From assembly GCA_015061575.1 (NCBI GenBank), contig SUWF01000009.1, forward strand, positions 23,572 to 87,571: DNA of 64,000 nucleotides. The letters are read 5' to 3'. This document shows positions 8,875-17,755 of the stretch, piece by piece. Source of the DNA: Lentisphaerota bacterium (lineage in GTDB: Bacteria > Verrucomicrobiota > Lentisphaeria > Victivallales > Victivallaceae). Position numbers and translations under genes: made by a program. Below the pieces are notes generated by a model that was given only the letters and a program-made list of their open reading frames with translations, had not been told where the DNA came from and made no database searches. Every line of letters starts with the position of its first letter. The first letter of the stretch is position 1.

Positions 8875-9918
8875 TCAGAACAGATTCTTAAGCACCGCCG
8901 CATATATGGTGTGCGAATAATCGTTGGGATGATTCACCCCGTTGCCGCTGATGTCGTAAAAACTTTTACGTTCCAGAACTTTGCTCCAGACTTTATTGAC
9001 ATCGGCCAACAGGATATTTTCGCAATCGCCGGGCAGTTGGCGGATCGCCTGGGCAAACTTTACCGTGCTTTCCAGCGGCGTATGATCCCACTGCGGATTA
9101 CCTGACATAGGCGTTACCAGCAAAAATTCCGCTGCCGGATCATTGCCCATGATTTTTTCCATGATCTTGCGCAGATTGCCGGCAAATTCCTCAGCGCTGC
9201 GCTGCGCCAGATCATTCATGCCGTAAGCTATCACCCACAAATCCGCCTGACCGTCAAGCAATTCCATTTTTTCCACCAGCGGTTTGGCAGTGCTGGCACC
9301 ATTGATGCCCCGGTTTTCCCAATCGCATTGCACCTTAAAACGTTGGGCAATATCCTCGGCAAACAGCTCAAACCACGGCTGCCGGTAGGGCGCAAAACCG
9401 ATGAATTTGCCGCAGTTGTAGCCTTCGGTGATGCTGTCGCCCAAAGCAATTATCCGCACTGCCTTACCCTCGGCAAGCTTTTTCCGGAACCGGGGCAAGC
9501 GTCCGGAAGAACTGTCGGGCAATGTTTCGTCAAGTATTTGCTCCTCAGATACTTGATAATCGATTTCGATTTGATTTTCGGCAAAAAAACTTTTAGCATC
9601 AAAGAGTACATTTCCGCCTCCGACTCTGCCCGGCACTGCATTGGCGCCCTCGTTGGGGTAGTAAATGGCCTTTTCATCCGGCGGATTGATAAGCTCCATA
9701 CCAATATACGGCATAGTTGAGTTGGCAGTCCGCACGATGGCATTTTGCTGTTGATCAAAAGTCCAATCCACATTTTCCTGCCACACTGCGCCGGTAGTCT
9801 GATTGTATACTTTCAAAACTTTTCCGGCTTTGTAAAGCAGTTTCACCTGATCGACTGCGGCAAACATACCGCTTTCGCCAACTACGATACCATTTGCAGG
9901 TATATAATTTACAAACAT
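8875..9918 (-). CDS. SGNH/GDSL-family hydrolase (carbohydrate esterase-like)
   Basis: Residues about 155-347 carry the SGNH blocks: ALGDSITEGY with the nucleophile Ser, an NRGINGAST Gly block, YGMND, and GVNHPNDYSH with the C-terminal Asp/His. The N-terminal 150 residues form an extra beta-rich domain without a clear name, seen in some secreted or intracellular acetylesterases. There is no signal peptide. It is the last gene of a four-gene operon; its ribosome-binding site (AGGAG) lies inside the end of the upstream rhamnosidase gene, only 1 bp away. It likely removes acyl groups from a glycan. Confidence 0.85.
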   Translation of the reverse strand: MFVNYIPANGIVVGESGMFAAVDQVKLLYKAGKVLKVYNQTTGAVWQENVDWTFDQQQNAIVRTANSTMPYIGMELINPPDEKAIYYPNEGANAVPGRVGGGNVLFDAKSFFAENQIEIDYQVSEEQILDETLPDSSSGRLPRFRKKLAEGKAVRIIALGDSITEGYNCGKFIGFAPYRQPWFELFAEDIAQRFKVQCDWENRGINGASTAKPLVEKMELLDGQADLWVIAYGMNDLAQRSAEEFAGNLRKIMEKIMGNDPAAEFLLVTPMSGNPQWDHTPLESTVKFAQAIRQLPGDCENILLADVNKVWSKVLERKSFYDISGNGVNHPNDYSHTIYAAVLKNLF

Positions 9919-9919
9919 T

Positions 9920-12316
9920 TTATACTCCTATAGTTAAATTGTGCCATCCGGCAGGAAGTTCCTGCTGATCTTTCAGTACGGCCACACATTGATCCGGAAC
10001 GTAAAGCCGCACGTTCAAGTTTTTATTATTCCTTTTGTACTTCACAAAAATATTGCCCTGCGGGGTCGGTACTCTGCCCTCGGCAAATTCCAGATCGACC
10101 GGCTGCGGATCAAATTTAAAACGCCGGAATCCCGGCTCCAGTGCCGTGACCCCCAGTGTGGAGATCTGCAGAAATTCCAGCGGAGCCGTCGCAAAGCCAT
10201 GACACAAACTTCCGCTACAGCCGCACTCTTGCAATTCATGGGCAAATTTGACAACAGCATTTTCGTAAACCGTTTTGCCGCCGTCATTTACCACTCTGCC
10301 CCAATATTTGCGGATCCGGTTCAACGCTGTATCATCGGCCTGAACTTTGTGCAAAGCTTTCAAGACAAAACTTTGCAGATAAAGATCCGGTTTAAGCAGA
10401 TTTTCGTCAGCCAGCGCAGCAGCAAAAGTTTTTTGCAAATCGGCCGGAACATCGCTGTAAAGTATTGCCAATGCGTGAGATAACTGGGTGAAAACTTTTC
10501 CGGCAGTTTTCGGCGCATTTTCGTGATAATGATAATAGCGATAATCATCAGCTAACAGCTTGCACTTGGGGTCAACAAAGCGCAAATACGCCCCCGCCAC
10601 AGCCCGGTCACGCCGCTGGCGGTAGTCATGTTGGTCGCAATTTTTGCCGCATTTCTGCATAAATTCCAGAAAAATATCGATCGCCGCAGCGTAGAGGAAA
10701 CAGAACATCGACTCCCGCTGGCCCCGGAATGAGTGATCGGTAAATTCAAATCCCCAATCGTAAAAATGCCACGCTGTTTCCGGAGCGGCCACGGTGCCGT
10801 CCTCCCAAGTACTTTCCGCAACTGCCTGCAGGATCTTTTCCAGATTCGGCAGATACATTTCGACCGTTGCCCAATCGCCGCTGGCCATGCAGTAGTCCTT
10901 GAGCATCAGGAACAAAAACAAATTGGTCGCTGGCAATACCCACTTTAATGATTCCTCTTGCGGAGCCGGACAAACGCCCGGTATCCAGCCATCTTTGCGC
11001 TGCTGCGAAAAGGCCAGTTTGAACGCTCTTTTGTGCAGATCCAATGCGCCGAAAGCCGCCAGACTGGTACGGTTTTCCACGATCAAATCGTTGACCCAGA
11101 ACGAACGCTCCCGCCACGGACAATCGGTAAACACATCGCTGGTACACACTTGCAGCGTTTCGCAGCAAATATCCCAAATGCGGTTGAGCAGCTGGTCGCT
11201 GCAGAAAAAACTGCCCGCCTGCCCAAAGTCATAACGATGTTCATTAAAGCAGACTTTATCAATAACTATCGGCTCAGTAAAATCGTGGAAGACCAGCTGG
11301 ATGTAACGGCCGCCGCGCTCGCACAGATTGCTGCCGATAAAATTGACTCCGCAATTGAGCAAATAGCGGTCAGTAAAGCCGTAGATCGGGTTGCGGTAAT
11401 TTATCCTGATGCGGTTGCCCTCGATAAGTGCTTCACCATAAGTTACATAAAGCAGCGCTCCGGCGCTGCGGCAGCTGATTTTTATCTGAGTAAAACCGGT
11501 GTAGTCCTGTCCCAGATCCAGAATGATCGCTGCGCCGCTTTTATCCGCTGCTGGCAGCACCGTGCAATGCTGTTGGCTTTTTGTCAATGCTGCAGCATCA
11601 ATAAAACGTTCCGGAGCGTCATCGCTCCAGCTTTCGCTGTCCAGAACCTTGTACGCCTCCTGATCCAGACGGTCACTGCGTTTTACGCTGGCAGTGCGCA
11701 CAATATCTACCGGCAGGATCCGGCGCACCCGCAATTCAGGTATATCTCTAACGGTCAGTTCTTTAGATATAATTGGTTCTACAGCAACTGCATCGGGCCA
11801 ATTTTCCACACCGTCCAGCCCCCGTGTCCAGCGGCGGTCATCGGGTGCCAAAGTCATATTGCGGTCTTCCATAAAGCCGACTTGTTTGGCAAAATATTCT
11901 TCGGTATTCAAATAATCGGCGGCGATTTGGGCCTTGAAACTTTCGTTGCTGACCACTGCGTTGGGCAGCTCCAGCAGCAGCGCCGGAGCATCGGTACCCG
12001 GAGTGGCCACAAAGTTTTGCTCGCCGGGATTGTGCACCAGCACTGCCAGATGATTTTCTCCGCAGTGCAGATATTCTGCAATATCCTTTACATCAAAGTA
12101 ATGCAGCTTGACTGTTCCCCGCACCGGACCATTGGTGACCGCCTGATTGTTCACCCACAAAAAGTAATAACTTTCGGCCGTGATTTTGATCTCAAATGAC
12201 GCCGGAACTTCTGTTAAATCAAAACTGCGGTAAAACCGGACGAAGCAATTTTTCCTGCCCCGGCAATCCGGAGCAGTTATCCACCTGGCGGCAGCTGAAA
12301 AACCATTTTTTTCCAT
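9920..12316 (-). CDS. Alpha-L-rhamnosidase-like glycoside hydrolase (GH78-like)
   Basis: The 798-residue protein has beta-sandwich N-terminal domains and an (alpha/alpha)6 barrel from about residue 370. The barrel carries the motif TDCPWRERSFWVNDL and the FNEHRYDF segment expected of bacterial alpha-L-rhamnosidases. A small C-terminal beta domain follows (VPTPQGNIFVKYKRNN). No signal peptide is visible, as for cytoplasmic members. The ATG at 12316 is chosen over an in-frame TTG because AAAGAG lies 6 bp upstream. Related unsaturated-uronyl or other GH78-like enzymes are alternatives. Confidence 0.8.
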   Translation of the reverse strand: MEKNGFSAAARWITAPDCRGRKNCFVRFYRSFDLTEVPASFEIKITAESYYFLWVNNQAVTNGPVRGTVKLHYFDVKDIAEYLHCGENHLAVLVHNPGEQNFVATPGTDAPALLLELPNAVVSNESFKAQIAADYLNTEEYFAKQVGFMEDRNMTLAPDDRRWTRGLDGVENWPDAVAVEPIISKELTVRDIPELRVRRILPVDIVRTASVKRSDRLDQEAYKVLDSESWSDDAPERFIDAAALTKSQQHCTVLPAADKSGAAIILDLGQDYTGFTQIKISCRSAGALLYVTYGEALIEGNRIRINYRNPIYGFTDRYLLNCGVNFIGSNLCERGGRYIQLVFHDFTEPIVIDKVCFNEHRYDFGQAGSFFCSDQLLNRIWDICCETLQVCTSDVFTDCPWRERSFWVNDLIVENRTSLAAFGALDLHKRAFKLAFSQQRKDGWIPGVCPAPQEESLKWVLPATNLFLFLMLKDYCMASGDWATVEMYLPNLEKILQAVAESTWEDGTVAAPETAWHFYDWGFEFTDHSFRGQRESMFCFLYAAAIDIFLEFMQKCGKNCDQHDYRQRRDRAVAGAYLRFVDPKCKLLADDYRYYHYHENAPKTAGKVFTQLSHALAILYSDVPADLQKTFAAALADENLLKPDLYLQSFVLKALHKVQADDTALNRIRKYWGRVVNDGGKTVYENAVVKFAHELQECGCSGSLCHGFATAPLEFLQISTLGVTALEPGFRRFKFDPQPVDLEFAEGRVPTPQGNIFVKYKRNNKNLNVRLYVPDQCVAVLKDQQELPAGWHNLTIGV

Positions 12317-12340
12317 AAAAAACTCTTTGCGCAAATTGAC

Positions 12341-13579
12341 TCAAGCTTTTCTTTCCAATTCCATAAGCAAATAATAGCTCCACAAACCGTGACTTATGGA
12401 ATCTCCGCTCAGGAAACGACTTTTGAACTGATACTCTACAGGCAGCCGGTCGGCATCTTCGGGCGCAATGTAGTTGAATTTATTTATGTGGTCAAAGCTG
12501 CTGAGGATGCGTCTGGCATGAGCAATAACCTCAGCTTTGAATGCCGAATTCACCTGCGCCATTTGCAGACAACCCCGCAGGATCATGGTACTCCAGCCGG
12601 TGCGGGCGCCATGCAGCGATTTATCGCCAATAACGTCGGCCTGCCGGAGTTTTCCGGTCGTCAGATTGTGATACATGCTGGTGTAGGCCTGACCGTCTTC
12701 AGCAATAGTGCGGATGCCTTCCAGATACATCGTAATCATACAACTTCGCCAGATATCAGCAAAACCGCTGGTCGGGTGATTGCGCAAATAAAGCGTGGCA
12801 TTGAGTGTATCCATTGACACGCCATCGGGCATACCGTAGATGAGTTTATCCCGGGTTTTGAGCTCAGTTTCGTTCAAATGGCGATCGCTGAAGCGGGAAT
12901 TTTCCGGCATCATCGATGCATTTTCGCGCAAGATATTTTCAGCCTCCTCAAGATAGGTTTTATCGCCGGAAACATTGTACGCCAGCGCCAGAAAACTGGG
13001 GAAACGCAGCGGCGGCCACTTCATATTTTCATAAATAAAATAGGTAAAATGGTAATTGCGTTTGCGCCAGAACTCCACGGCGGCAATGATCAATTCTTCG
13101 ATCTCTTTGCGTTCTGACTGGCTGCATTCTTCCATGCGGCGGTATTCATCCCAGGCGTTGAGTATGTACAAATACTGATCGGTGCTGGTTTCCATGGTAA
13201 AGCGGTCGCCGTAGATTTTTGGCAGAAAACCGAATTCCAGCTCTTTACCGATTTCCACAACGTGCCGGATGCCCCGGAAAGCGCGGCGGGCCCGTTCCAA
13301 AGCGCTCTGATCGCCGGTCAGTTTGTACTTCAGCAGCATGGCGCTGGCAAATGCGCCGTTGACCATGCCGTAATTTTCGTAGCAGGCAAACTCGCTTTTG
13401 GTAAAGCCTTCGACCTTCCAATCGGGCCAACTGCTGCCGGTGTTGCCCCGGAAGGTATCTTCGGTAGTCGGCGCACCGGTCGAACTGTCGATCATGCTGT
13501 AAAGCAGGCCGTTTTTGTCAATAAAGTGTTCTTCCACATATTGCTCAAGTTCTCCGGGACCGTTGGCAATTATATTCAT
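12341..13579 (-). CDS. Putative alpha/alpha-barrel (six-hairpin) glycosidase-like protein
   Basis: A 412-residue helical protein without signal peptide or membrane segment. Repeated aromatic-rich helices (ENYGMVNGAFASAMLLKYK, TYFIYENMKWPPLRFPSFLA, GARTGWSTMILRGCLQMAQ) suggest a six-hairpin toroid such as those of GH88, GH105 or epimerase-like enzymes. I cannot place it in a named family. The ATG at 13579 is preferred to a TTG at 13597; a GGAG lies about 12 bp upstream. It sits directly ahead of the rhamnosidase gene, so a role in the same glycan pathway is likely. Confidence 0.6.
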   Translation of the reverse strand: MNIIANGPGELEQYVEEHFIDKNGLLYSMIDSSTGAPTTEDTFRGNTGSSWPDWKVEGFTKSEFACYENYGMVNGAFASAMLLKYKLTGDQSALERARRAFRGIRHVVEIGKELEFGFLPKIYGDRFTMETSTDQYLYILNAWDEYRRMEECSQSERKEIEELIIAAVEFWRKRNYHFTYFIYENMKWPPLRFPSFLALAYNVSGDKTYLEEAENILRENASMMPENSRFSDRHLNETELKTRDKLIYGMPDGVSMDTLNATLYLRNHPTSGFADIWRSCMITMYLEGIRTIAEDGQAYTSMYHNLTTGKLRQADVIGDKSLHGARTGWSTMILRGCLQMAQVNSAFKAEVIAHARRILSSFDHINKFNYIAPEDADRLPVEYQFKSRFLSGDSISHGLWSYYLLMELERKA

Positions 13580-13616
13580 AATAAGCTCATGCTCCAAATG
13601 TTACAGAAAACTGCCG

Positions 13617-14537
13617 TTATTTGATCGAAAGATTAACAGGATACGACGGATAAGCAGTCGTTTTGCCGTCAGACTTGACCACTCTTATTTGCAGATACAA
13701 TTCGTAGTCGCCCGCCGGATAATTGGTGCTGTCAAGCTCAAAAGCGATCTTGGCCGCCGCCTGATTGGGCGAAAAAGCAAAGGGCTTGATTATCAAGCTG
13801 TCATAACCACTTGCCGTGGGATGTTTTTTGACTTTGGCCTGATTCTGATCAAAAAACGCTGCCGGAGCATTTTTGCGCAGAACCAGCACCACATAACCGC
13901 CGAAAAATTCGCCGGGCAGCGCTTCGTAATCGCAGCTGAAAGCGATCTTGGAACCGGCGGCAGCAGTTGCCGGATTGGGTGTAACGGCGATTTTCTGACA
14001 CCATTTGGGTGTCGGAGCTGCTTTTTTGGCAGCATTAGCGGCAGCGCCCGGAGTTTGGGCAGTAGGCGCAAATTTGCCATTATCTGCTTCGGTAACAGCT
14101 ACATAGATCATGCCGCCCGGATAAAAAGCTTTGCCATCTTTTACCCAGCGTCCCTGAATAAGCATAGCGTATTCGCCAACAGGCATACCGGCCGTGTTGA
14201 TCCGTACCGGGAATTTGCCGGCAGCCTGGGCCTGGGGCAAGGTGTTATATTTTACGATATCGATGGCATCGTAATCTTTATGAGTTTTGTGCGGACGGAT
14301 CTTGACTTCGCTTTTCTGGAAAAACTCCGGAGCAGAATTTTTGCGGATAAGCGTACAGTTCCAGCCGGTCAGCACAAATCCCGGTTCGCTCTCGAACTCG
14401 ATTTCTGTATTGATAACTGTGCCGGCCTTGACGGCATACATTTCCTGCGCCGGTTTAAAAGTTTTCAGACCGTTGGCTGCCGGCAGACTGAATGCAAAAC
14501 CACTCAGCAAAACTGCAATAAAAAGTTTTCTGACCAT
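13617..14537 (-). CDS. Secreted protein with two tandem homologous beta-rich domains
   Basis: A 306-residue protein with a signal peptide (MVRKLFIAVLLSGFAFSLPAA). Two halves, about 30-145 and 180-306, align to each other. Each contains a LIRKNSAPEFF / VLRKNAPAAFF element, a K-H-x-x-YD-x-(I/L) segment, and an ending of the type PxGEYAMLIQGRWVKDGKAFYP / PAGDYELYLQIRVVKSDGKT. They are linked by an Ala/Pro-rich stretch. This points to an internally duplicated Ig-like binding domain. The function is unknown. It is the first gene of the operon with the two glycosidase-like genes and the esterase, so glycan binding is a reasonable guess. A CAAGGAGAAA site fixes the start. Confidence 0.65.
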   Translation of the reverse strand: MVRKLFIAVLLSGFAFSLPAANGLKTFKPAQEMYAVKAGTVINTEIEFESEPGFVLTGWNCTLIRKNSAPEFFQKSEVKIRPHKTHKDYDAIDIVKYNTLPQAQAAGKFPVRINTAGMPVGEYAMLIQGRWVKDGKAFYPGGMIYVAVTEADNGKFAPTAQTPGAAANAAKKAAPTPKWCQKIAVTPNPATAAAGSKIAFSCDYEALPGEFFGGYVVLVLRKNAPAAFFDQNQAKVKKHPTASGYDSLIIKPFAFSPNQAAAKIAFELDSTNYPAGDYELYLQIRVVKSDGKTTAYPSYPVNLSIK

Positions 14538-14655
14538 ATTTTTCTCCTTGTTGATAGATAAATAAAAACTAAAGTAACTGCACTGCTTCAAAAATATTCC
14601 CGATACTGCCGGAATTTTTTTCAAACAGAGCACAACTTTCAAATTCTCTATATCT

Positions 14656-14683
14656 ATTATAGACTTTTTTTTCAGCTTGTCAA
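14656..14683 (-). promoter_or_regulatory. Strong sigma-70-type promoter of the glycan operon
   Basis: On the minus strand a perfect TTGACA (14678-14683) and a perfect TATAAT (14656-14661) are separated by 16 bp. The leader to the first start codon at 14537 would be about 110 nt. Confidence 0.8.
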
Positions 14684-14739
14684 GAGTAAAAAGCTTTTTT
14701 TTATTCTATTTTGTGGTACAGTTACTTCGATAAAATCAG

Positions 14740-16341
14740 TTATTTTTCCTTCGGCAAAAAATTTTCCGTCAGCGGCAGTTCCCGCAGTGTTTCCAGATCG
14801 ATTTGCGCCATGGCCCGGTTGGCTTCCAGCGTGATCGCCTGATAATATTTCAACATAATTGGACTGTTCAAATAGCTGCACAACCTTTCCAAATCCAAAT
14901 TGGGGTTTTCAGGCACCGCCACATGTACGTTGTTGAGCGCCAGCAATCCATCGTTATCGACTGCAGAAATTATCCGGTCGCCGGTCTGGCGGATAAAAAG
15001 CTTTTTCCGGGCGTAATCTATCTTGCCCAGACCGCTTTTTATTGCTGATGGATCGCAATTTATGTATTCGCCCTGCCAGACGACCCGGCCATGGCTTTTT
15101 ATGCAGCTGCCGGAGGTGATGCCGGGGCGGAAATCGCCGCTGCCGTCCGGAGTATTGCTGATGATGGATCTTTTGCCGCTGCGGCCGATCAAACCGCTGG
15201 CCAGCACCATCAAATCGCCGAGTTTAGCAAGGCTTTTCTGTTCAATATTGCGCACAAAATCATGCGTTTGCTGATCAAAAAACAAGCGGAAACGCTGCCG
15301 GAAATTACGTTTGAATTCAGCTTGATACATATAGTAACCCTGCGAAAGATCCCCGATGCTTTTGGAACTGTTGCGGTCGATTAAAATGGCAGCAAATTTA
15401 TCGCTTTCAGCGGGTGGACTTTTCCGCAGAGTATAGACGATCAAACTGCCGGGAACCGCTTGAAAAAGTTTTTTCCTTATTAATATAAAATGCTCAAATA
15501 CAGAGTGTTCCAGCAAAAAATTTCTTATCTTTCCAAAATATTGACCGCAGAGAAAACTATCCGGAACAATAAAAGTATTGATCCCGTTTCCGGCCGTGGA
15601 AGCCAGCGCAAATTCCATAAAAACAGCGTAAAGTGTGATCTTGTATTCGGCCGAATTGACGAACCGTTTTTTCAGTTCAGCCGCCCGCTGCTTGCTGATT
15701 TTGCCCACGTTGCGCAGCCCGAAACTCACATAAGGCGGGTTGCCGACGACCAGATCAAACTTTATATCGGAGTTGAAACACTTTCCGGCATGATCAAAAT
15801 CCAGCGCATCTTGGACAATAAAATGCTCTGCAGCTGCTTTTCCGCCGGTAAGATCGTTCAGCCGCCGGCGCAAAAGCTGCACCGAATTGGCGTTGCAGTC
15901 GATGCCGTAAAGATTATTTTCCACGATTTCGCAAGTCAGCTCAAAGCTGGAGCGCTCCGGCTGCAGCTGCCGGCGTTTTTCCAGCAAAATTTTTAATGCA
16001 GCCAATAAAAATTCCCCGGCTCCGCAAGCCGGATCAAGCACTTTTATATTTTCCAGAGCAGATACTGGATTATATTTCAAAAAAGCATCCAACGCATTGC
16101 GCACCATATCTTCAGCCACATTGCAAGGCGTGAAAAATTCTCCCGAAAGCTTGCGCTGACGGCAGTCAAGAAGATCGTAAACCATTTCCAGCAAAGCAGA
16201 TGGATCAGCGGAATTTTGAAGGATCTTCTGTAGATTTTCAGCCTTCGACAAATCAAAATGCTGCTGCTGTTTTTTGCCCTCAGCAGATTGCAGCCAGCGT
16301 TCAAGTTCAGCTTTTTCCTGCAGCAAAGGAACCATTTTCAA
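14740..16341 (-). CDS. N6-adenine methyltransferase with TaqI/Eco57I-like C-terminal domain
   Basis: The 533-residue protein has the SAM-binding motif LDPACGAGEFLLAALKIL (residues about 97-114) and the catalytic NPPY (VVGNPPYVSFGL, about 202), with a KLSGEFFTP segment ahead. The C-terminal part resembles the specificity domain of TaqI/Eco57I-type methylases. No restriction gene is adjacent, so it may be an orphan methylase. It overlaps the upstream GGQ-protein gene by 4 bp (ATGA). NPPY is also the motif of PrmC, which methylates the GGQ glutamine of release factors, so a protein substrate cannot be ruled out. Confidence 0.8.
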   Translation of the reverse strand: MKMVPLLQEKAELERWLQSAEGKKQQQHFDLSKAENLQKILQNSADPSALLEMVYDLLDCRQRKLSGEFFTPCNVAEDMVRNALDAFLKYNPVSALENIKVLDPACGAGEFLLAALKILLEKRRQLQPERSSFELTCEIVENNLYGIDCNANSVQLLRRRLNDLTGGKAAAEHFIVQDALDFDHAGKCFNSDIKFDLVVGNPPYVSFGLRNVGKISKQRAAELKKRFVNSAEYKITLYAVFMEFALASTAGNGINTFIVPDSFLCGQYFGKIRNFLLEHSVFEHFILIRKKLFQAVPGSLIVYTLRKSPPAESDKFAAILIDRNSSKSIGDLSQGYYMYQAEFKRNFRQRFRLFFDQQTHDFVRNIEQKSLAKLGDLMVLASGLIGRSGKRSIISNTPDGSGDFRPGITSGSCIKSHGRVVWQGEYINCDPSAIKSGLGKIDYARKKLFIRQTGDRIISAVDNDGLLALNNVHVAVPENPNLDLERLCSYLNSPIMLKYYQAITLEANRAMAQIDLETLRELPLTENFLPKEK

Positions 16342-16877
16342 CTCCGGGGCAATTTAAGTTCAAACAAACCCAGCTCCGTCCGGATCGACTGAAACTGCTG
16401 CCAGACGGCAGCTTCCCTGGCCAGTTCTTTAAGATATTTACTGTTGGAAAGCCCCAGCTTCAACGCCGCCAGTTTGTGGTCAAATTTGCTGTCCAAAGTT
16501 ACATCCAGCAGCAGCGCCAGCTGATAAGGATAAGCCGGATTATTGGAGTTCAAATGTTGATACTCAACAATATCGGCAGATTTTTCCCGCCACGAACAGG
16601 CAATAGCGATCCGCAATTTCTGCAAAGCAAGTGTCACATTCTGCTTCTGACTGCGGCTGACTGAATCTTCCGCTGTCAGCTGCGGCAGTTCTTTAAGAGT
16701 CAGCCGCACTGCCGTATAATTGCGATTGCGGTGCTGACCGCCGGGGCCGCTGCCGACGTAAGATTCTATCCGGCAATGCTCCAGAAGCTCGCTGTCGCTC
16801 ATAAGTAAATATTCATTCCGGGATATCTGACAGCTTTCCACACCATGAATTGAACTTTTTATCGAAAAAAACATCAT
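16338..16877 (-). CDS. Peptide chain release factor-like (RF-1 domain) protein
   Basis: The 179-residue protein holds GSGPGGQHRNRNYTAVRL (residues about 43-60), the GGQ loop of class I release factors and rescue factors. A basic helical C-terminus is lacking; an acidic/hydrophobic tail follows instead. It lacks the codon-recognition domains, so it resembles ArfB/PrfH-type stand-alone RF-1 domain proteins. Two adjacent ATG codons (16877 and 16874) could start it, with AGGA just upstream; an internal ATG before SDSELLEH is another option. It is translationally coupled to the methylase. Confidence 0.75.
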   Translation of the reverse strand: MMFFSIKSSIHGVESCQISRNEYLLMSDSELLEHCRIESYVGSGPGGQHRNRNYTAVRLTLKELPQLTAEDSVSRSQKQNVTLALQKLRIAIACSWREKSADIVEYQHLNSNNPAYPYQLALLLDVTLDSKFDHKLAALKLGLSNSKYLKELAREAAVWQQFQSIRTELGLFELKLPRS

Positions 16878-16967
16878 CTGATCCTGATTTTAAGTTTGTC
16901 AAAACATAATATAAAGCATATATTAAACCGATGCAAGAATGTTTTTACAAGATAAGGCAACGTTTTT

Positions 16968-17753
16968 ATGAATTTACTTTTTATCGGCGATATCGTCGGA
17001 CACGGCGGCCGCAGTGCTGTCCAGCAGCTGGTACCTGAACTGCGCAAAGAATACAATATATCCATGGTCATAGCCAATGCCGAAAATGTGGCCGGCGGTT
17101 CCGGTTTGACCGGCGGATGCCTTAAAGAATTGCGCAAAGCAGTGGATTTTTTCACCGCCGGAGATCATGTGTGGGATCAAAAAGATTTTGAAAAAGAGAT
17201 CAACGGCATCCACGATATCGTCCGCCCCGCCAATTTAAGCAATTCCCAGCCCGGCGTGGGAATAAAGATCGTCCGCAATCCGGCCGCCGGAGAGATCGCT
17301 GTCATGGCCTTGCAAGGCAAAGTTTTTATGCGCGACAGCGCCTACTGCCCTTTTGAAACTGCCGAAAGATTACTGAGCGAGCTGCCTGATCACATTAAAA
17401 CCATTCTGGTGGATTTTCACGCCGAAGCCACCAGCGAAAAGATCGCCATGGGCTATTTTCTTGATGGCAAAGTAACTGCAGTGATCGGTACCCATACGCA
17501 TGTGCAGACCAACGACGCCAAAATCCTGACCGGCGGAACTGCTTATCTGACCGATGTCGGCATGGTCGGAGCCGAATATTCTGTTTTGGGCAGAAAAGTC
17601 GAAGATGTGGTCAATAAATTCCGCAGCGGTATGCCCAGACGGCTGCCGGTGGCAGAAGGCTTGATCCGGCTGGATGGCTGCGTAATAAGTTACGACCGCC
17701 TCAGCGGACGGGCCGAAAATATCCAACCCATTTCCCGTACAGTCGAAGTCTGA
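16968..17753 (+). CDS. YmdB-family metallophosphoesterase
   Basis: A 261-residue protein matching the YmdB/TIGR00282 family along its length. It has LFIGDIVGHGGR with the metal-binding Asp, NAENVAGGSGLT, TAGDHVWD, VDFHAEATSEK, and GTHTHVQTNDA with the metal-binding His residues. Characterised members are 2',3'- or 3',5'-cyclic nucleotide phosphodiesterases. It is followed after 2 bp by a permease gene, implying one transcript. Confidence 0.9.
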   Translation: MNLLFIGDIVGHGGRSAVQQLVPELRKEYNISMVIANAENVAGGSGLTGGCLKELRKAVDFFTAGDHVWDQKDFEKEINGIHDIVRPANLSNSQPGVGIKIVRNPAAGEIAVMALQGKVFMRDSAYCPFETAERLLSELPDHIKTILVDFHAEATSEKIAMGYFLDGKVTAVIGTHTHVQTNDAKILTGGTAYLTDVGMVGAEYSVLGRKVEDVVNKFRSGMPRRLPVAEGLIRLDGCVISYDRLSGRAENIQPISRTVEV

Positions 17754-17755
17754 TC

